Source: JAKSCF01 sp028279945
GTDB lineage: Bacteria; Bacillota; Clostridia; Peptostreptococcales; JAAYPU01
Assembly (NCBI GenBank): GCA_028279945.1
Contig: JANQMT010000105.1
Location: 1 to 64,000 of the forward strand
DNA: 64,000 bases
Reading direction: 5' to 3'
How positions within the stretch are numbered: position 1 is the first letter of the stretch; each line of letters starts with the position of its first letter. Below are positions 53,096 through 61,348 of this stretch, piece by piece. Under the pieces are notes generated by a model, which saw nothing but the letters and a program-made list of their open reading frames with translations, was not told the origin of the DNA and ran no database searches. Made by a program: the position numbers and the translations under genes.

Positions 53096-53638
53096 TCACA
53101 GTGTACCTTTTATAGAAAACCAATAAGAAACAGATGTTTCGCTGGAGGGATTGCGATACTTATGAGGGGTGTTTTTGGGAATATAAATGGTATCGCCTTG
53201 GCATAAGGTGTGAATCTCGTTATTAATGTGAATCTCCATAGTGCCTTCGGTGATTAAGCCTACCTCATCGGTACTGTGACCCCAAGAATTTTTACTTAAC
53301 TGGCTGTTGCCCTCTGTTATAATACATATACCATTGAGTTCCGAATAGTCAGGAACCACCAACTCGTATTTAATGGGAGATCCTTCTTCTGTCAATATAT
53401 CATCTCTCTCATCACTTCGAATAACCATAGCGGTAGGTGCTTTAGTGGATTCAAAAAATTCTACGATGTTGATATCCAATGCTTGACATATCAATTGCAG
53501 ATTCGCTACAGACGGAGAGTTTTGATTTCTTTCTAAATTACTTATAAAACCAATTGATAAATCAGTCATTTCAGCCAATTCTTTTATTGTAATGTTCCGT
53601 TCTTTTCTTAATTCTTTTATTTTGTTCCCTAAATTCAT
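53096..53638 (-). CDS. XRE-family regulator with cupin sensor domain
   Basis: A 180-residue transcription factor: an N-terminal lambda-repressor-type helix-turn-helix (about residues 5-60; TIKELAEMTDLSIGFISNLERNQNSPSV) and a C-terminal cupin barrel (about residues 105-178, with EVGLITEGTMEIHI and GDTIYIPKNTPHKY) that would bind a small effector. ATG at 53638 has AGGTG at proper distance. It is divergent from the racemase-TRAP-serine dehydratase operon and probably controls it; three matching palindromes lie between them. Confidence 0.92.
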   Translation of the reverse strand: MNLGNKIKELRKERNITIKELAEMTDLSIGFISNLERNQNSPSVANLQLICQALDINIVEFFESTKAPTAMVIRSDERDDILTEEGSPIKYELVVPDYSELNGICIITEGNSQLSKNSWGHSTDEVGLITEGTMEIHINNEIHTLCQGDTIYIPKNTPHKYRNPSSETSVSYWFSIKGTL

Positions 53639-53683
53639 AATGTTCACCTATTTTTTTATTTTATTATGACATCATTATATCAT

Positions 53684-53699
53684 TTTCAGTATTTTGAAT
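53684..53699. promoter_or_regulatory. Operator-like site 1 (TTTCA-N6-TGAAT)
   Basis: A near-palindrome 46 nt upstream of the XRE-cupin start, sharing spacing with the two perfect copies nearer the operon. It could serve autoregulation. Confidence 0.45.
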
Positions 53700-53860
53700 C
53701 AAATGAATAAAATGGTGAATTTTTGATTATGAATGAAAAACTTAAATGAAGGAAATTCTATGGATAAACGTGAGTCAATATAGGTACTATTATAGATGCT
53801 TATGACATGGAAAAAGGCAGAATCACCATAAACCTTATTTAGAATGAAAAGGTTAAAACA

Positions 53861-53876
53861 TTTCAATAAAATGAAA
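53861..53876. promoter_or_regulatory. Operator-like site 2 (TTTCA-N6-TGAAA)
   Basis: A perfect palindrome with an A-rich 6-nt centre, 38 bp upstream of the operon -35 element. Confidence 0.55.
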
Positions 53877-53913
53877 TATATTTAAGATAATCATTAAAAT
53901 AGTGAAAAAAATA

Positions 53914-53942
53914 TTGACAATGTTGTCTTTAAGATTTAGAAT
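53914..53942 (+). promoter_or_regulatory. Sigma-A promoter of the racemase-TRAP operon
   Basis: TTGACA (53914-53919), a 17-nt spacer and TAGAAT (53937-53942). Half-site-like TAAAATAGTGAAA sequences lie on both sides. Confidence 0.7.
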
Positions 53943-53967
53943 AAAGTTAATAAAATAGTGAAATAGT

Positions 53968-53983
53968 TTTCAAAAAAATGAAA
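53968..53983. promoter_or_regulatory. Operator-like site 3 (TTTCA-N6-TGAAA)
   Basis: A perfect palindrome about 20 bp below the expected transcription start and just before the ribosome site, where a bound repressor would block elongation or initiation. Confidence 0.55.
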
Positions 53984-54000
53984 AAAGATGGGGAGGATGT

Positions 54001-55041
54001 ATGCAGTGGTCTAAAATACTTACGCTTTATGGTGTTCATGCTGAAGGTGAAGTAGGTAGAGTTATTACGGGTGGCGTTATAGATATCCCAGGAAAAACAA
54101 TGCTTGATAAAATGCGCTATATCAATGAGGAAAACGACTGGCTTAAGAGATTCACCCTTTATGAGCCAAGAGGTAGTGCACAGATGTCAGCCAATGTTCT
54201 GGTACCACCGGTCAATGAGGAAGCGGTTGCAGGTTTTATTGTTTTACAGCCGGATCAGGCACATGCATTAAGTGGATCTAATACGATGTGTGTGACAACG
54301 GTACTGTTAGAGACAGGCATGGTTCCAATGAAAGAACCTTTTACAGAATTTAAATTAGATACTCCGGCGGGGTTGATACCGGTTAAGGCTGAGTGTAAGG
54401 GCGGCAAAGTTTTAAACGTGACCATTGATGTCTGCCCAAGCTTTGCAGAGTGTCTGGATACGGAGATTACCGTTGAAGATATTGGTAACATAACAGTAGA
54501 TATAGGCTTTGGCGGATGTTATTTTTGTATGGTAGATGTGAAACAACTGGGTTTTGAAATTTCACCCCAAAATGCAAGGAAAATGGTGGAGGTAGCAAAA
54601 AAGTTAAAGAAAGCTGCTGATGAGCAGATAAAAGTTCAACATCCTGAAGAACCGCTTTTTAATCATATAGAGTATATGATGTATACAGATGTTAATGGTG
54701 ACGAAGCGCATGTTTATAAAAATGGAACCATTATTTATCCGGGAAGAGTTGATCGTTCCCCATGTGGAACAGGCTCGTCATCTAGGATGGCAGTGATGCA
54801 TGCTAAAAAAGAATTGAAATGCGGTGAAACAGTATGGATGGAATCAACAATAGGCGGCCGATTTAAGGCAGAAATTGTTGAAGAACTTGAATTATGCGAT
54901 GGCAGAAAAGCAATTATCCCAAGGCTGTCCGGAAGATGCTGGATCTATGCTATTGAGCATTTTGGAGTGGATCCTTCCGATCCGTTTCAAACAGGATATG
55001 TCATGGCAGATACTTGGGGGCCTGATGTAGAAACAATTTAA
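54001..55041 (+). CDS. Proline racemase-family protein with Ser/Cys active site
   Basis: A 346-residue member of the proline racemase/hydroxyproline epimerase family, whose members move a proton at the alpha carbon or dehydrate hydroxyprolines. The second catalytic cysteine is C255 in DRSPCGTGSSS. At the first site, where racemases have MCGHG, this protein reads SGSNT with S91 at the cysteine position. The family uses changes at these two residues to switch between racemase, epimerase and dehydratase. With a TRAP importer and a serine dehydratase downstream, a catabolic role is likely, but the substrate is not assignable. Confidence 0.82.
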   Translation: MQWSKILTLYGVHAEGEVGRVITGGVIDIPGKTMLDKMRYINEENDWLKRFTLYEPRGSAQMSANVLVPPVNEEAVAGFIVLQPDQAHALSGSNTMCVTTVLLETGMVPMKEPFTEFKLDTPAGLIPVKAECKGGKVLNVTIDVCPSFAECLDTEITVEDIGNITVDIGFGGCYFCMVDVKQLGFEISPQNARKMVEVAKKLKKAADEQIKVQHPEEPLFNHIEYMMYTDVNGDEAHVYKNGTIIYPGRVDRSPCGTGSSSRMAVMHAKKELKCGETVWMESTIGGRFKAEIVEELELCDGRKAIIPRLSGRCWIYAIEHFGVDPSDPFQTGYVMADTWGPDVETI

Positions 55042-55056
55042 TTTGGAGGGGAAAAA

Positions 55057-56085
55057 ATGAGAAAATTTTATAAGACGATTCTTGCAATGGTACTGGTTAT
55101 ATGCATGCTAAGCGTATCAGCGTGCTCTGGAGAAAAACCTGATGAAGCCGTAGAAAAAGAAGTCATTAAATTAAGGCTTGCCGGGCAGCACGCAGCTGAA
55201 CATCCTGCAACAGAAGCACTTAATAGGATTGCAGATAAAATAATGACAGATTCCAATGGAGAGATTGAAATAATGGTTTATCCATCCAACCAGCTTGGGG
55301 ATTATACACTTGTATATGAGGAAGTCATGACAGGTTCAATTGATATGGCACATATCTTTGTACCAAGTCAATATGATGAAAAACTTGAAATCAACTCTAT
55401 TCCATATTTGGTTGAAAATTATGAAGCTATGGAGAAAGTATTTTCTGAAGGTTCCAATTTCTACAGAATTTATTCAGAACTTCATCAGAATCTCGGGGTG
55501 CATCTATTGGGTATATATGCAGAAGGGTTCATTGGTTATGGTATGAAAGAAATGCCGGAAAACTATTTAGATCCTACTAAGACTAAAACGAATCTAGTGA
55601 GAACGCCTGCTATGGATGTATACAAGCTGGCAACTGAAGATATGGGGTATCCATCCACGACTATTGCTTATGCCGATCTTTACACTGCTTTGCAAACAGG
55701 TGTGGCTGACGGATGGGTAGGCGGAACGGCTCTTATGAATTATCTTTGGTTTAGGGATGTTGTTGATTATTTTATCCCATACAACATATTCGTAGAAAAT
55801 ACAGCTTATCTCATCAACCAAGAAACATGGAATTCTTTATCTTCTGAACATCAGGCAATTATTGAAGAAGCATTTGAAATAGAATCTAAAAAAAGTTTTG
55901 AAATCTGTGAATCCGAAGAAATGCAAGCCAAAGAAGATTTAATTGCAGACGGCAATGAAGTGATTGAAATAAACGAAGAAGACAGAGTAGCACTAGCCGA
56001 TTATATTAGAAATACAACGTGGCCTAAATTAGAAGCAAAATTTAGTAAAGAAATCATGGATGAACTTAAAAAAGACGTAGAGTAA
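55057..56085 (+). CDS. TRAP transporter substrate-binding lipoprotein (DctP)
   Basis: A 342-residue extracytoplasmic binding protein of the DctP family. A basic start and hydrophobic core lead to the lipobox VSAC (cysteine about residue 23), anchoring it to the outer face of the membrane. Family features include the N-terminal RLAGQHAAEHPATEAL-type strand and the central segment LVRTPAMDVYKLATEDMGYPST with the conserved arginine that pairs with a substrate carboxylate. This supports a carboxylic or amino acid as cargo. It lies 15 nt after the racemase gene. Confidence 0.93.
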   Translation: MRKFYKTILAMVLVICMLSVSACSGEKPDEAVEKEVIKLRLAGQHAAEHPATEALNRIADKIMTDSNGEIEIMVYPSNQLGDYTLVYEEVMTGSIDMAHIFVPSQYDEKLEINSIPYLVENYEAMEKVFSEGSNFYRIYSELHQNLGVHLLGIYAEGFIGYGMKEMPENYLDPTKTKTNLVRTPAMDVYKLATEDMGYPSTTIAYADLYTALQTGVADGWVGGTALMNYLWFRDVVDYFIPYNIFVENTAYLINQETWNSLSSEHQAIIEEAFEIESKKSFEICESEEMQAKEDLIADGNEVIEINEEDRVALADYIRNTTWPKLEAKFSKEIMDELKKDVE

Positions 56086-56157
56086 TTGAATGAGCCTGGC
56101 ATTTGCTGGGCTTATTTAAAAAGCAATAGCGGGATTATAGACAGAGAGGAGTATCCA

Positions 56158-56685
56158 ATGGAACAATTTACTTCAAAAATAAAGCATAGTTTTCTATGGC
56201 ATATTTTGAAAAAAGTACAGCAGATTATATTGATCATTTGCAGTATTGCAGCAGTAAGTATTATAGTTCTTGCCGTAGTTATGCGTTATATCTTTGGCAC
56301 AGATTTATATGGAATGGAAGAAATCATAGTTATTGTGGCATTTTGGCTTTATTTCATTGGTGGTGCATATGGCAGCTATGAAAAAAGCCATATAAAAGCA
56401 GATATTATATCAGTATACGTTAAAAATGAAAAAATAAAAGTCATATTGGCTGTTATAACGGGTGCAATTGAAACCATAGTATCAGCTGTACTTACACATT
56501 GGGGTTATGGATATTTCATGTGGGGAATTGAGAAAGGCGCAAAATCACCTGGATTAAAAATTCCACTGGTTTTTTCTCAGAGCGTCATTTTTTTCGGATT
56601 ATTCTTAATGACATTTTATTTCTTAATTTACTTTATTGACGCCATTATTATTGCAAAAAATAGACTTGCCAATGGTAATGAGTGA
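56158..56685 (+). CDS. TRAP transporter small permease (DctQ)
   Basis: A 175-residue four-helix membrane protein of the DctQ family, required with DctM for sodium-driven uptake. Typical segments are VVMRYIFGTDLYGMEEI and FWLYFIGGAYGSYEKSHIKADI. ATG at 56158 has GAGGAG upstream; an earlier in-frame start at 56086 directly abuts the DctP stop but has no ribosome site. It is the second of three TRAP genes. Confidence 0.92.
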   Translation: MEQFTSKIKHSFLWHILKKVQQIILIICSIAAVSIIVLAVVMRYIFGTDLYGMEEIIVIVAFWLYFIGGAYGSYEKSHIKADIISVYVKNEKIKVILAVITGAIETIVSAVLTHWGYGYFMWGIEKGAKSPGLKIPLVFSQSVIFFGLFLMTFYFLIYFIDAIIIAKNRLANGNE

Positions 56686-56704
56686 TGATATTTAAGGAGG
56701 CACA

Positions 56705-58006
56705 ATGGAATTATTAATTAGTATTTTAATTTTAATGGTTACATTAATCATTGGTGTACCGGTTCCCTTTTGTTTCGGTGCATCGGTTATATGGTTAGTG
56801 GTTACCTTAGGATACGATCCAAGTTTTTTATTGCCGGTAGGATATAGTAAAATGTCTTCTATTGTTTTACTAGCGATTCCCTTATTTATCTTAGCAGGTG
56901 GGCTGATTGAAAAAGGGAAAATAGGTGAAGCGCTGGTTAACTTTGTTGAGCTGTTTGTAGGAAGAATAAAGGGCGGCCTTGGAGCTGTTGCCGTAATAAG
57001 CTGTGCTATTTTTGGTTCAATATCCGGAAGCGCATCGGCTACGCTTTCCTGTATAGGGTCAATTATGTTCCCAAAACTAGATGAGGCAAAGTATCCCAGA
57101 GGATTGTCTGCTGCATTGATTTCAAATGCCGCACCATTAGGGTTATTGATACCGCCAAGTTCAATACAGATTTTATATGCTTGGATCGGTAATCAATCTG
57201 TATTAGCCTGCTTTTTAGCAACCATCGTTCCGGGACTAATTCTTACAGCCTTACTTTGCATCGTCAATTTTTATTTTGCAAGAAATAATAAGGAAATAGT
57301 TGTTCAGGAACCAGTTTCCAAACAAGCCTATAAAAAAATGTTTGTAAAACGAACTAAAAGAGTTGCACCCGCTATGTTCATGCCATTTGTTGTACTGGGA
57401 GGCATATATGGTGGTATCATGACACCAACTGAAGCGGCTGCAGTGGCTGTTTTGTATTCTGTTCCTGTAGGGTTTTTGGTATATAGGGGCTTAAATATGA
57501 AGAATTTTAAATCGGCATTGGTAGAAACAGCTACAACAACAGGCGTTATTATGGTCATGTTCTACGTGGTAATGATATTGAGCAGATTATTTATTATGGA
57601 GAATCTTCCCAATAAGATGATTGATATTTTGACGGCTATTTCTCCAAATAAATATGTCATATTAGTGATGGTGAACATTTTTATGGTAATCATCGGAATG
57701 TTAATGGATGACGTAAGCGGCGTATTATTAGCAACACCTGTGTTATTGCCTCTTGTAACAGAATTAGGAGTAAGTCCTGTGCACTTCGCAGCCATATTGG
57801 GCGTTAATTTAGGAATGGGTAACATAACACCACCTACGGCACCACTATTATATCTTGGTGCAAGAATTGGAAAAGCGAAAATAAATGAGATGATGACACC
57901 AACTATGGCAATGATCCTATTTGCTTGGATACCAACTTTAATCATTACTACTTATTTCCCACAAGTAGCACTGTTCTTGCCAACAAAACTATTGGGTGCT
58001 TTATAA
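56705..58006 (+). CDS. TRAP transporter large permease (DctM)
   Basis: A 433-residue membrane protein of the DctM family with about twelve helices, forming the transport core. Recognisable segments include IPLFILAGGLIEKG, SCAIFGSISGSASATLSCIGSIMFP, the helix-break ISNAAPLGLLIPPSSIQILYA and the late GVNLGMGNITPPTAPLLYL. AAGGAGG precedes the ATG. It follows DctQ by 19 nt and precedes the serine dehydratase by 14 nt. Confidence 0.94.
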   Translation: MELLISILILMVTLIIGVPVPFCFGASVIWLVVTLGYDPSFLLPVGYSKMSSIVLLAIPLFILAGGLIEKGKIGEALVNFVELFVGRIKGGLGAVAVISCAIFGSISGSASATLSCIGSIMFPKLDEAKYPRGLSAALISNAAPLGLLIPPSSIQILYAWIGNQSVLACFLATIVPGLILTALLCIVNFYFARNNKEIVVQEPVSKQAYKKMFVKRTKRVAPAMFMPFVVLGGIYGGIMTPTEAAAVAVLYSVPVGFLVYRGLNMKNFKSALVETATTTGVIMVMFYVVMILSRLFIMENLPNKMIDILTAISPNKYVILVMVNIFMVIIGMLMDDVSGVLLATPVLLPLVTELGVSPVHFAAILGVNLGMGNITPPTAPLLYLGARIGKAKINEMMTPTMAMILFAWIPTLIITTYFPQVALFLPTKLLGAL

Positions 58007-58020
58007 GCAGGGAGGTATAA

Positions 58021-59589
58021 ATGCAAGACATAAATACGGTAAGCATATTTAACGATGTAATCGGTCCGATTATGGCCGGACCTTCAAGCTCTCATACAGC
58101 AGGGCCGGCGAGAATTGGGAAGATAATTTATAATCTTTTTAACGAAGAAATTAGTCATATAGATATATGTTTTGATATAAATGGGTCCTATCCCGCAACT
58201 TATAGAGGACAGGGAAGTGACAAAGGATTTATTGCGGGATTAATGGGCTGGGATGCTGAAGATGAACGGTTACCATATGCATTAGAGGCAGCGGGCGAAA
58301 ACAATATCAGCTATCACTTCCATTCTGCTGACCTTGGTGCAGCACATCCAAATGCATCTAAGATTACTGTCACATCAAAAAACGGCAGGACAATGGAAGT
58401 GGATTCACATTCTACAGGTGGAGGGGCATTTGAGATTGTTGGCATTGATGGCTTTTTAGTTCAGATGTGTGGTGATTTTTATGAGTGTATTTGTATTTGC
58501 CAAAACAATGACCAACAAGTATTAGAAATAATGCATCCATATGTTGAAAATAAAAAAAATAGTCATATCGTCGTCAGACAGCAAGGTAATAAAAAAATGA
58601 TCCAGCTTTCAAGCAGCAGCCCATTTGATGAAGACTTTATAGAAAAAGTAAAGGCATTTGAAGATACAAAAGTATTAACAACAGATTTAATAATGCCTAT
58701 AGCTTCCTTCAAAAAGGTAGAAATACCCTTTAGAACAGCCCAGGAAGCTCTCAATTACAGCTGTCATAATCATATACATTCTTTAGCTGAGCTGGCATAT
58801 ATATATGAATGTACTCGCAGTGGATTGGAAAAATCGGTTATAAAAGAAAAGGCACGTACCATATATCAAGCCATGAAACAATCTATCAATAACGGAATAA
58901 AATCTGATTTTAAGATGAGAGGATTTTTAGAACCAAAAGCTTCAAAAATGAGGCAGAACTTACTTGAAAGAAAAACGACTGATATTGGTGTCTTAAACAG
59001 CATCATGATCTATGCAACGGCAGTGATGGAATACAATAGTTCTATGGGAACCGTTGTAGCTGCGCCAACAGCAGGGTCGTGTGGTGTTTTGCCGGCGGTA
59101 TTATGTACAATGGAGGAAAACAACTACCCACTTGAAAAAGTAATAGATGGACTGATGGTAGCAGGTTTGATAGGTGTTTTTATCAGCCATCAGGCGACTT
59201 TTGCTGCTGAAGTTTGTGCATGCCAAGCGGAGAATGGATCAGCATCTTCTATGGCTGCTGCTGCTATGGTGTATTTATGTGATGGCACAATAGAAGAAGG
59301 ATTTTCGGCTGCAGGACTGGCCCTGCAAAATATGTTAGGGCTGATTTGTGACCCTATTGGAGGGCTGGTTGATATTCCTTGTGTTAACAGAAATGCTGCG
59401 GCTGCTTCAAATGCGCTGACTTCAGCCAATATGACACTAACCGGTTTTGATTCTGTTATACCCCTTGACGAGGTAATTATTGCAATGAGAGAGACTGGAA
59501 AACTATTACCGAGTGAGTTGAAGTGTACCGGTAAAGGCGGGTTATGTATCACACCGACTGCAATGAGAATTGCTGAAGGTATAACATAG
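58021..59589 (+). CDS. One-chain iron-sulfur L-serine dehydratase
   Basis: A 522-residue protein that joins the beta part (residues about 1-150, with GPSSSHTAGPARIG) and alpha part of the iron-sulfur L-serine dehydratase, which turns L-serine into pyruvate and ammonia. The cluster cysteines are seen in GSCGVLPAVL, and in CDPIGGLVDIPC. An extra stretch between the two parts (about residues 155-250) makes it longer than the E. coli enzyme. It ends the operon behind the TRAP genes, so the imported compound may be serine or be converted to it; another beta-hydroxy amino acid is possible. Confidence 0.9.
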   Translation: MQDINTVSIFNDVIGPIMAGPSSSHTAGPARIGKIIYNLFNEEISHIDICFDINGSYPATYRGQGSDKGFIAGLMGWDAEDERLPYALEAAGENNISYHFHSADLGAAHPNASKITVTSKNGRTMEVDSHSTGGGAFEIVGIDGFLVQMCGDFYECICICQNNDQQVLEIMHPYVENKKNSHIVVRQQGNKKMIQLSSSSPFDEDFIEKVKAFEDTKVLTTDLIMPIASFKKVEIPFRTAQEALNYSCHNHIHSLAELAYIYECTRSGLEKSVIKEKARTIYQAMKQSINNGIKSDFKMRGFLEPKASKMRQNLLERKTTDIGVLNSIMIYATAVMEYNSSMGTVVAAPTAGSCGVLPAVLCTMEENNYPLEKVIDGLMVAGLIGVFISHQATFAAEVCACQAENGSASSMAAAAMVYLCDGTIEEGFSAAGLALQNMLGLICDPIGGLVDIPCVNRNAAAASNALTSANMTLTGFDSVIPLDEVIIAMRETGKLLPSELKCTGKGGLCITPTAMRIAEGIT

Positions 59590-59629
59590 TCATATAAAAA
59601 AATCTCCTCTATACACATATAGTACTATG

Positions 59630-59662
59630 AAAATGATGAGGCTTTTTTCACCTCATCATTTT
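59630..59662 (+). terminator. Terminator of the racemase-TRAP-dehydratase operon
   Basis: AAAATGATGAGG (59630-59641) pairs perfectly with CCTCATCATTTT (59651-59662), followed by TTT. Confidence 0.9.
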
Positions 59663-59728
59663 TACATTCAGATTTAAAGAAAATGAATGTAAAAAGTTAA
59701 ATTGTATCAGTAATAAGAAGTACTAAGT

Positions 59729-59757
59729 TTGATTTTAGCTTTGGACTTTATTATAAT
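59729..59757 (+). promoter_or_regulatory. Sigma-A promoter before the leader ORF and GNAT gene
   Basis: TTGATT (59729-59734), a 17-nt spacer and a perfect TATAAT (59752-59757). Confidence 0.7.
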
Positions 59758-59796
59758 GATAACGAAATATAACAACATATAAGGAGGCTAATCTCT

Positions 59797-59859
59797 ATGG
59801 CAATAAAGAGATATCTCATCATTTTAGTTGAGATGTCTGTTGTAGCGGCAGTTAAGTAA
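59797..59859 (+). CDS. Twenty-residue leader peptide
   Basis: AAGGAGG is placed nine bases before an ATG that opens a 20-codon frame (MAIKRYLIILVEMSVVAAVK), ending 38 nt before the acetyltransferase ATG. ATCTCT and AGAGAT pair around the start codon. A second pairing, ATCTCA with TGAGAT, uses overlapping bases, so two structures exclude each other. This resembles leader peptides of translational attenuators upstream of resistance genes, but I see no clear masking of the downstream ribosome site. Confidence 0.5.
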   Translation: MAIKRYLIILVEMSVVAAVK

Positions 59860-59897
59860 TATAAGTTTGTAATATGGGGTTAAAGTGGGAGGAGGAC

Positions 59898-60401
59898 ATG
59901 AATTTTCAATTAAATGATTGGCAGATAGAATATGCCAAAAGTATTGCGAAATATGCAAACAACAAAAAAATATCAAACAATCTCAGAAATATTTTTCCGT
60001 ATCCATATACCATTGAAGATGCCAGATGGTACGCTAACGAGTGTATCCATGCAGATCCAACCCGTCAATGTGTCAAAGTGATTACCGTTGAAGGCCAGGC
60101 AGTAGGCTGTATAGGTGTTTCAATCCAAGATGATGTACATTGTAAAAGTGCAGAAATAGGGTATTGGCTGGGGGTACCTTTTTGGAATAAAGGTATTATG
60201 ACCAAAGCAATTCGGCAGATGTCTAAAATCGCCTTTGAACAACTGGACATCGTACGAATTTTTGCAGAACCTTTCGCCTATAACACGGGCTCACGAAAAT
60301 CACTTGAGAAAGCAGGCTATCAATTGGAAGGTGTTATGAGGAAAAGTATTTATAAGAATGGGAATATCTATGATTCATGTATCTATTCACTCATTAAATA
60401 G
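59898..60401 (+). CDS. GNAT N-acetyltransferase (RimJ/RimL-like)
   Basis: A 167-residue GNAT acetyltransferase of the RimJ/RimL-like group, using acetyl-CoA to modify an amine. Features are the early IFPYPYTIEDARWYANE, the acetyl-CoA region AEIGYWLGVPFWNKGIMTKAIRQM and the late NTGSRKSLEKAGYQLEG(V)MRKSIYKNG. The ATG at 59898 has GGAGGAGG upstream. A short leader ORF with hairpins precedes it. The acceptor may be a protein terminus, amino acid or drug; it cannot be told from sequence. Confidence 0.88.
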   Translation: MNFQLNDWQIEYAKSIAKYANNKKISNNLRNIFPYPYTIEDARWYANECIHADPTRQCVKVITVEGQAVGCIGVSIQDDVHCKSAEIGYWLGVPFWNKGIMTKAIRQMSKIAFEQLDIVRIFAEPFAYNTGSRKSLEKAGYQLEGVMRKSIYKNGNIYDSCIYSLIK

Positions 60402-60410
60402 CTTAAAATT

Positions 60411-60440
60411 AAAATCCGATAATAATTTATCGGATTTTTT
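60411..60440. terminator. Terminator of the GNAT gene
   Basis: AAATCCGATAA pairs with TTATCGGATTT around a short AT loop, with T and A runs on both sides. It may also serve the convergent gene. Confidence 0.85.
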
Positions 60441-60513
60441 AATATAAAAATCTTTAATGTGTTGTCACACCTGATTTGTTTTGTGTCAAAACCAAACGAG
60501 TATTATGGAGGAA

Positions 60514-61197
60514 TTATAATTTTCTAAGCAATTCATAAAGTTTGTCTAACTGTTCTTTTGATAAACTACGAGAGAGTTTGGTTATTTCTTCATCCAAAGG
60601 TTCATGAATCTTTTCTCCTTTTTTGTTTTCTTCAAATGGACACTGTATATTCAGCGAAGCCAGGAAGAAGTTTATACAATCTTCTGTAGCAAAAGAATTA
60701 TCTATGAAGAATAAACCCAGGTTCATTTCTAATCTGCTTATAATTAAAAGAATATAGAAATTGAGTTTAGAAATATTCAAAGTGAAAGTAAACGGATCAA
60801 GTATTGCATTTCCATTGGAATAAACTAAGGAAAGACTAGGAAAAAAATTTTCATCTATTATTGGTGGGTTCTGCAATGTTTCATGTATAAATGCATTGAT
60901 TTCTTTGTTGGAATGGATCATACAATCCTGGTCATATGTTATAATACCAACTTGAACTTGATTTATAAATAATCCTATGATAAACGTTGATAAGCTGATT
61001 TGAATATTGGCGGCGACTGTGCTGGCATTAAATTGAGTAGATGGATTTATGGTTGATGCGCTAATGAAATAAAATAATCTATTCAAATTTCGAAAAATAA
61101 GCTTACCATCTTTTATGATAGGGTTGCTATTATCTAAAAAAGCACTACATGGTGGAATTTCTCCACCTTCATAAAGATTACAATCTGGTTTTTTCAT
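60514..61197 (-). CDS. Unrecognised 227-residue protein
   Basis: I do not recognise a family. The protein has no signal peptide. It starts KKPDCNLYEGGEIPPCSAFLDNS, has an aromatic and isoleucine-rich middle without clear membrane helices, a cysteine-containing QCPFEENKKGEK segment, and ends in a charged helix (SLSKEQLDKLYELLRKL). ATG at 61197 has GGAAGTG six bases upstream, better than a GTG at 61212. It is divergent from the AraC gene and convergent with the GNAT gene. Composition is like its neighbours, so recent transfer is not evident. Confidence 0.7.
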   Translation of the reverse strand: MKKPDCNLYEGGEIPPCSAFLDNSNPIIKDGKLIFRNLNRLFYFISASTINPSTQFNASTVAANIQISLSTFIIGLFINQVQVGIITYDQDCMIHSNKEINAFIHETLQNPPIIDENFFPSLSLVYSNGNAILDPFTFTLNISKLNFYILLIISRLEMNLGLFFIDNSFATEDCINFFLASLNIQCPFEENKKGEKIHEPLDEEITKLSRSLSKEQLDKLYELLRKL

Positions 61198-61348
61198 AGT
61201 ATTCACTTCCACATAAAAAATACTAGTAGTTTCACAATATGATTTTGTATAGAGAGCTGTTACAGGTGTGGATAAACCTTTTGAAAAATGTCGTTGGTAT
61301 TTATGATATAATTATATATTATTTAGAGTATTAATTTTGTAGGCATAA

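Noticed and set aside
59797..59859. The short ORF as a resistance attenuator proven by structure
   Set aside because: The hairpins seen do not obviously hide the acetyltransferase ribosome site, so only a weaker claim is kept.
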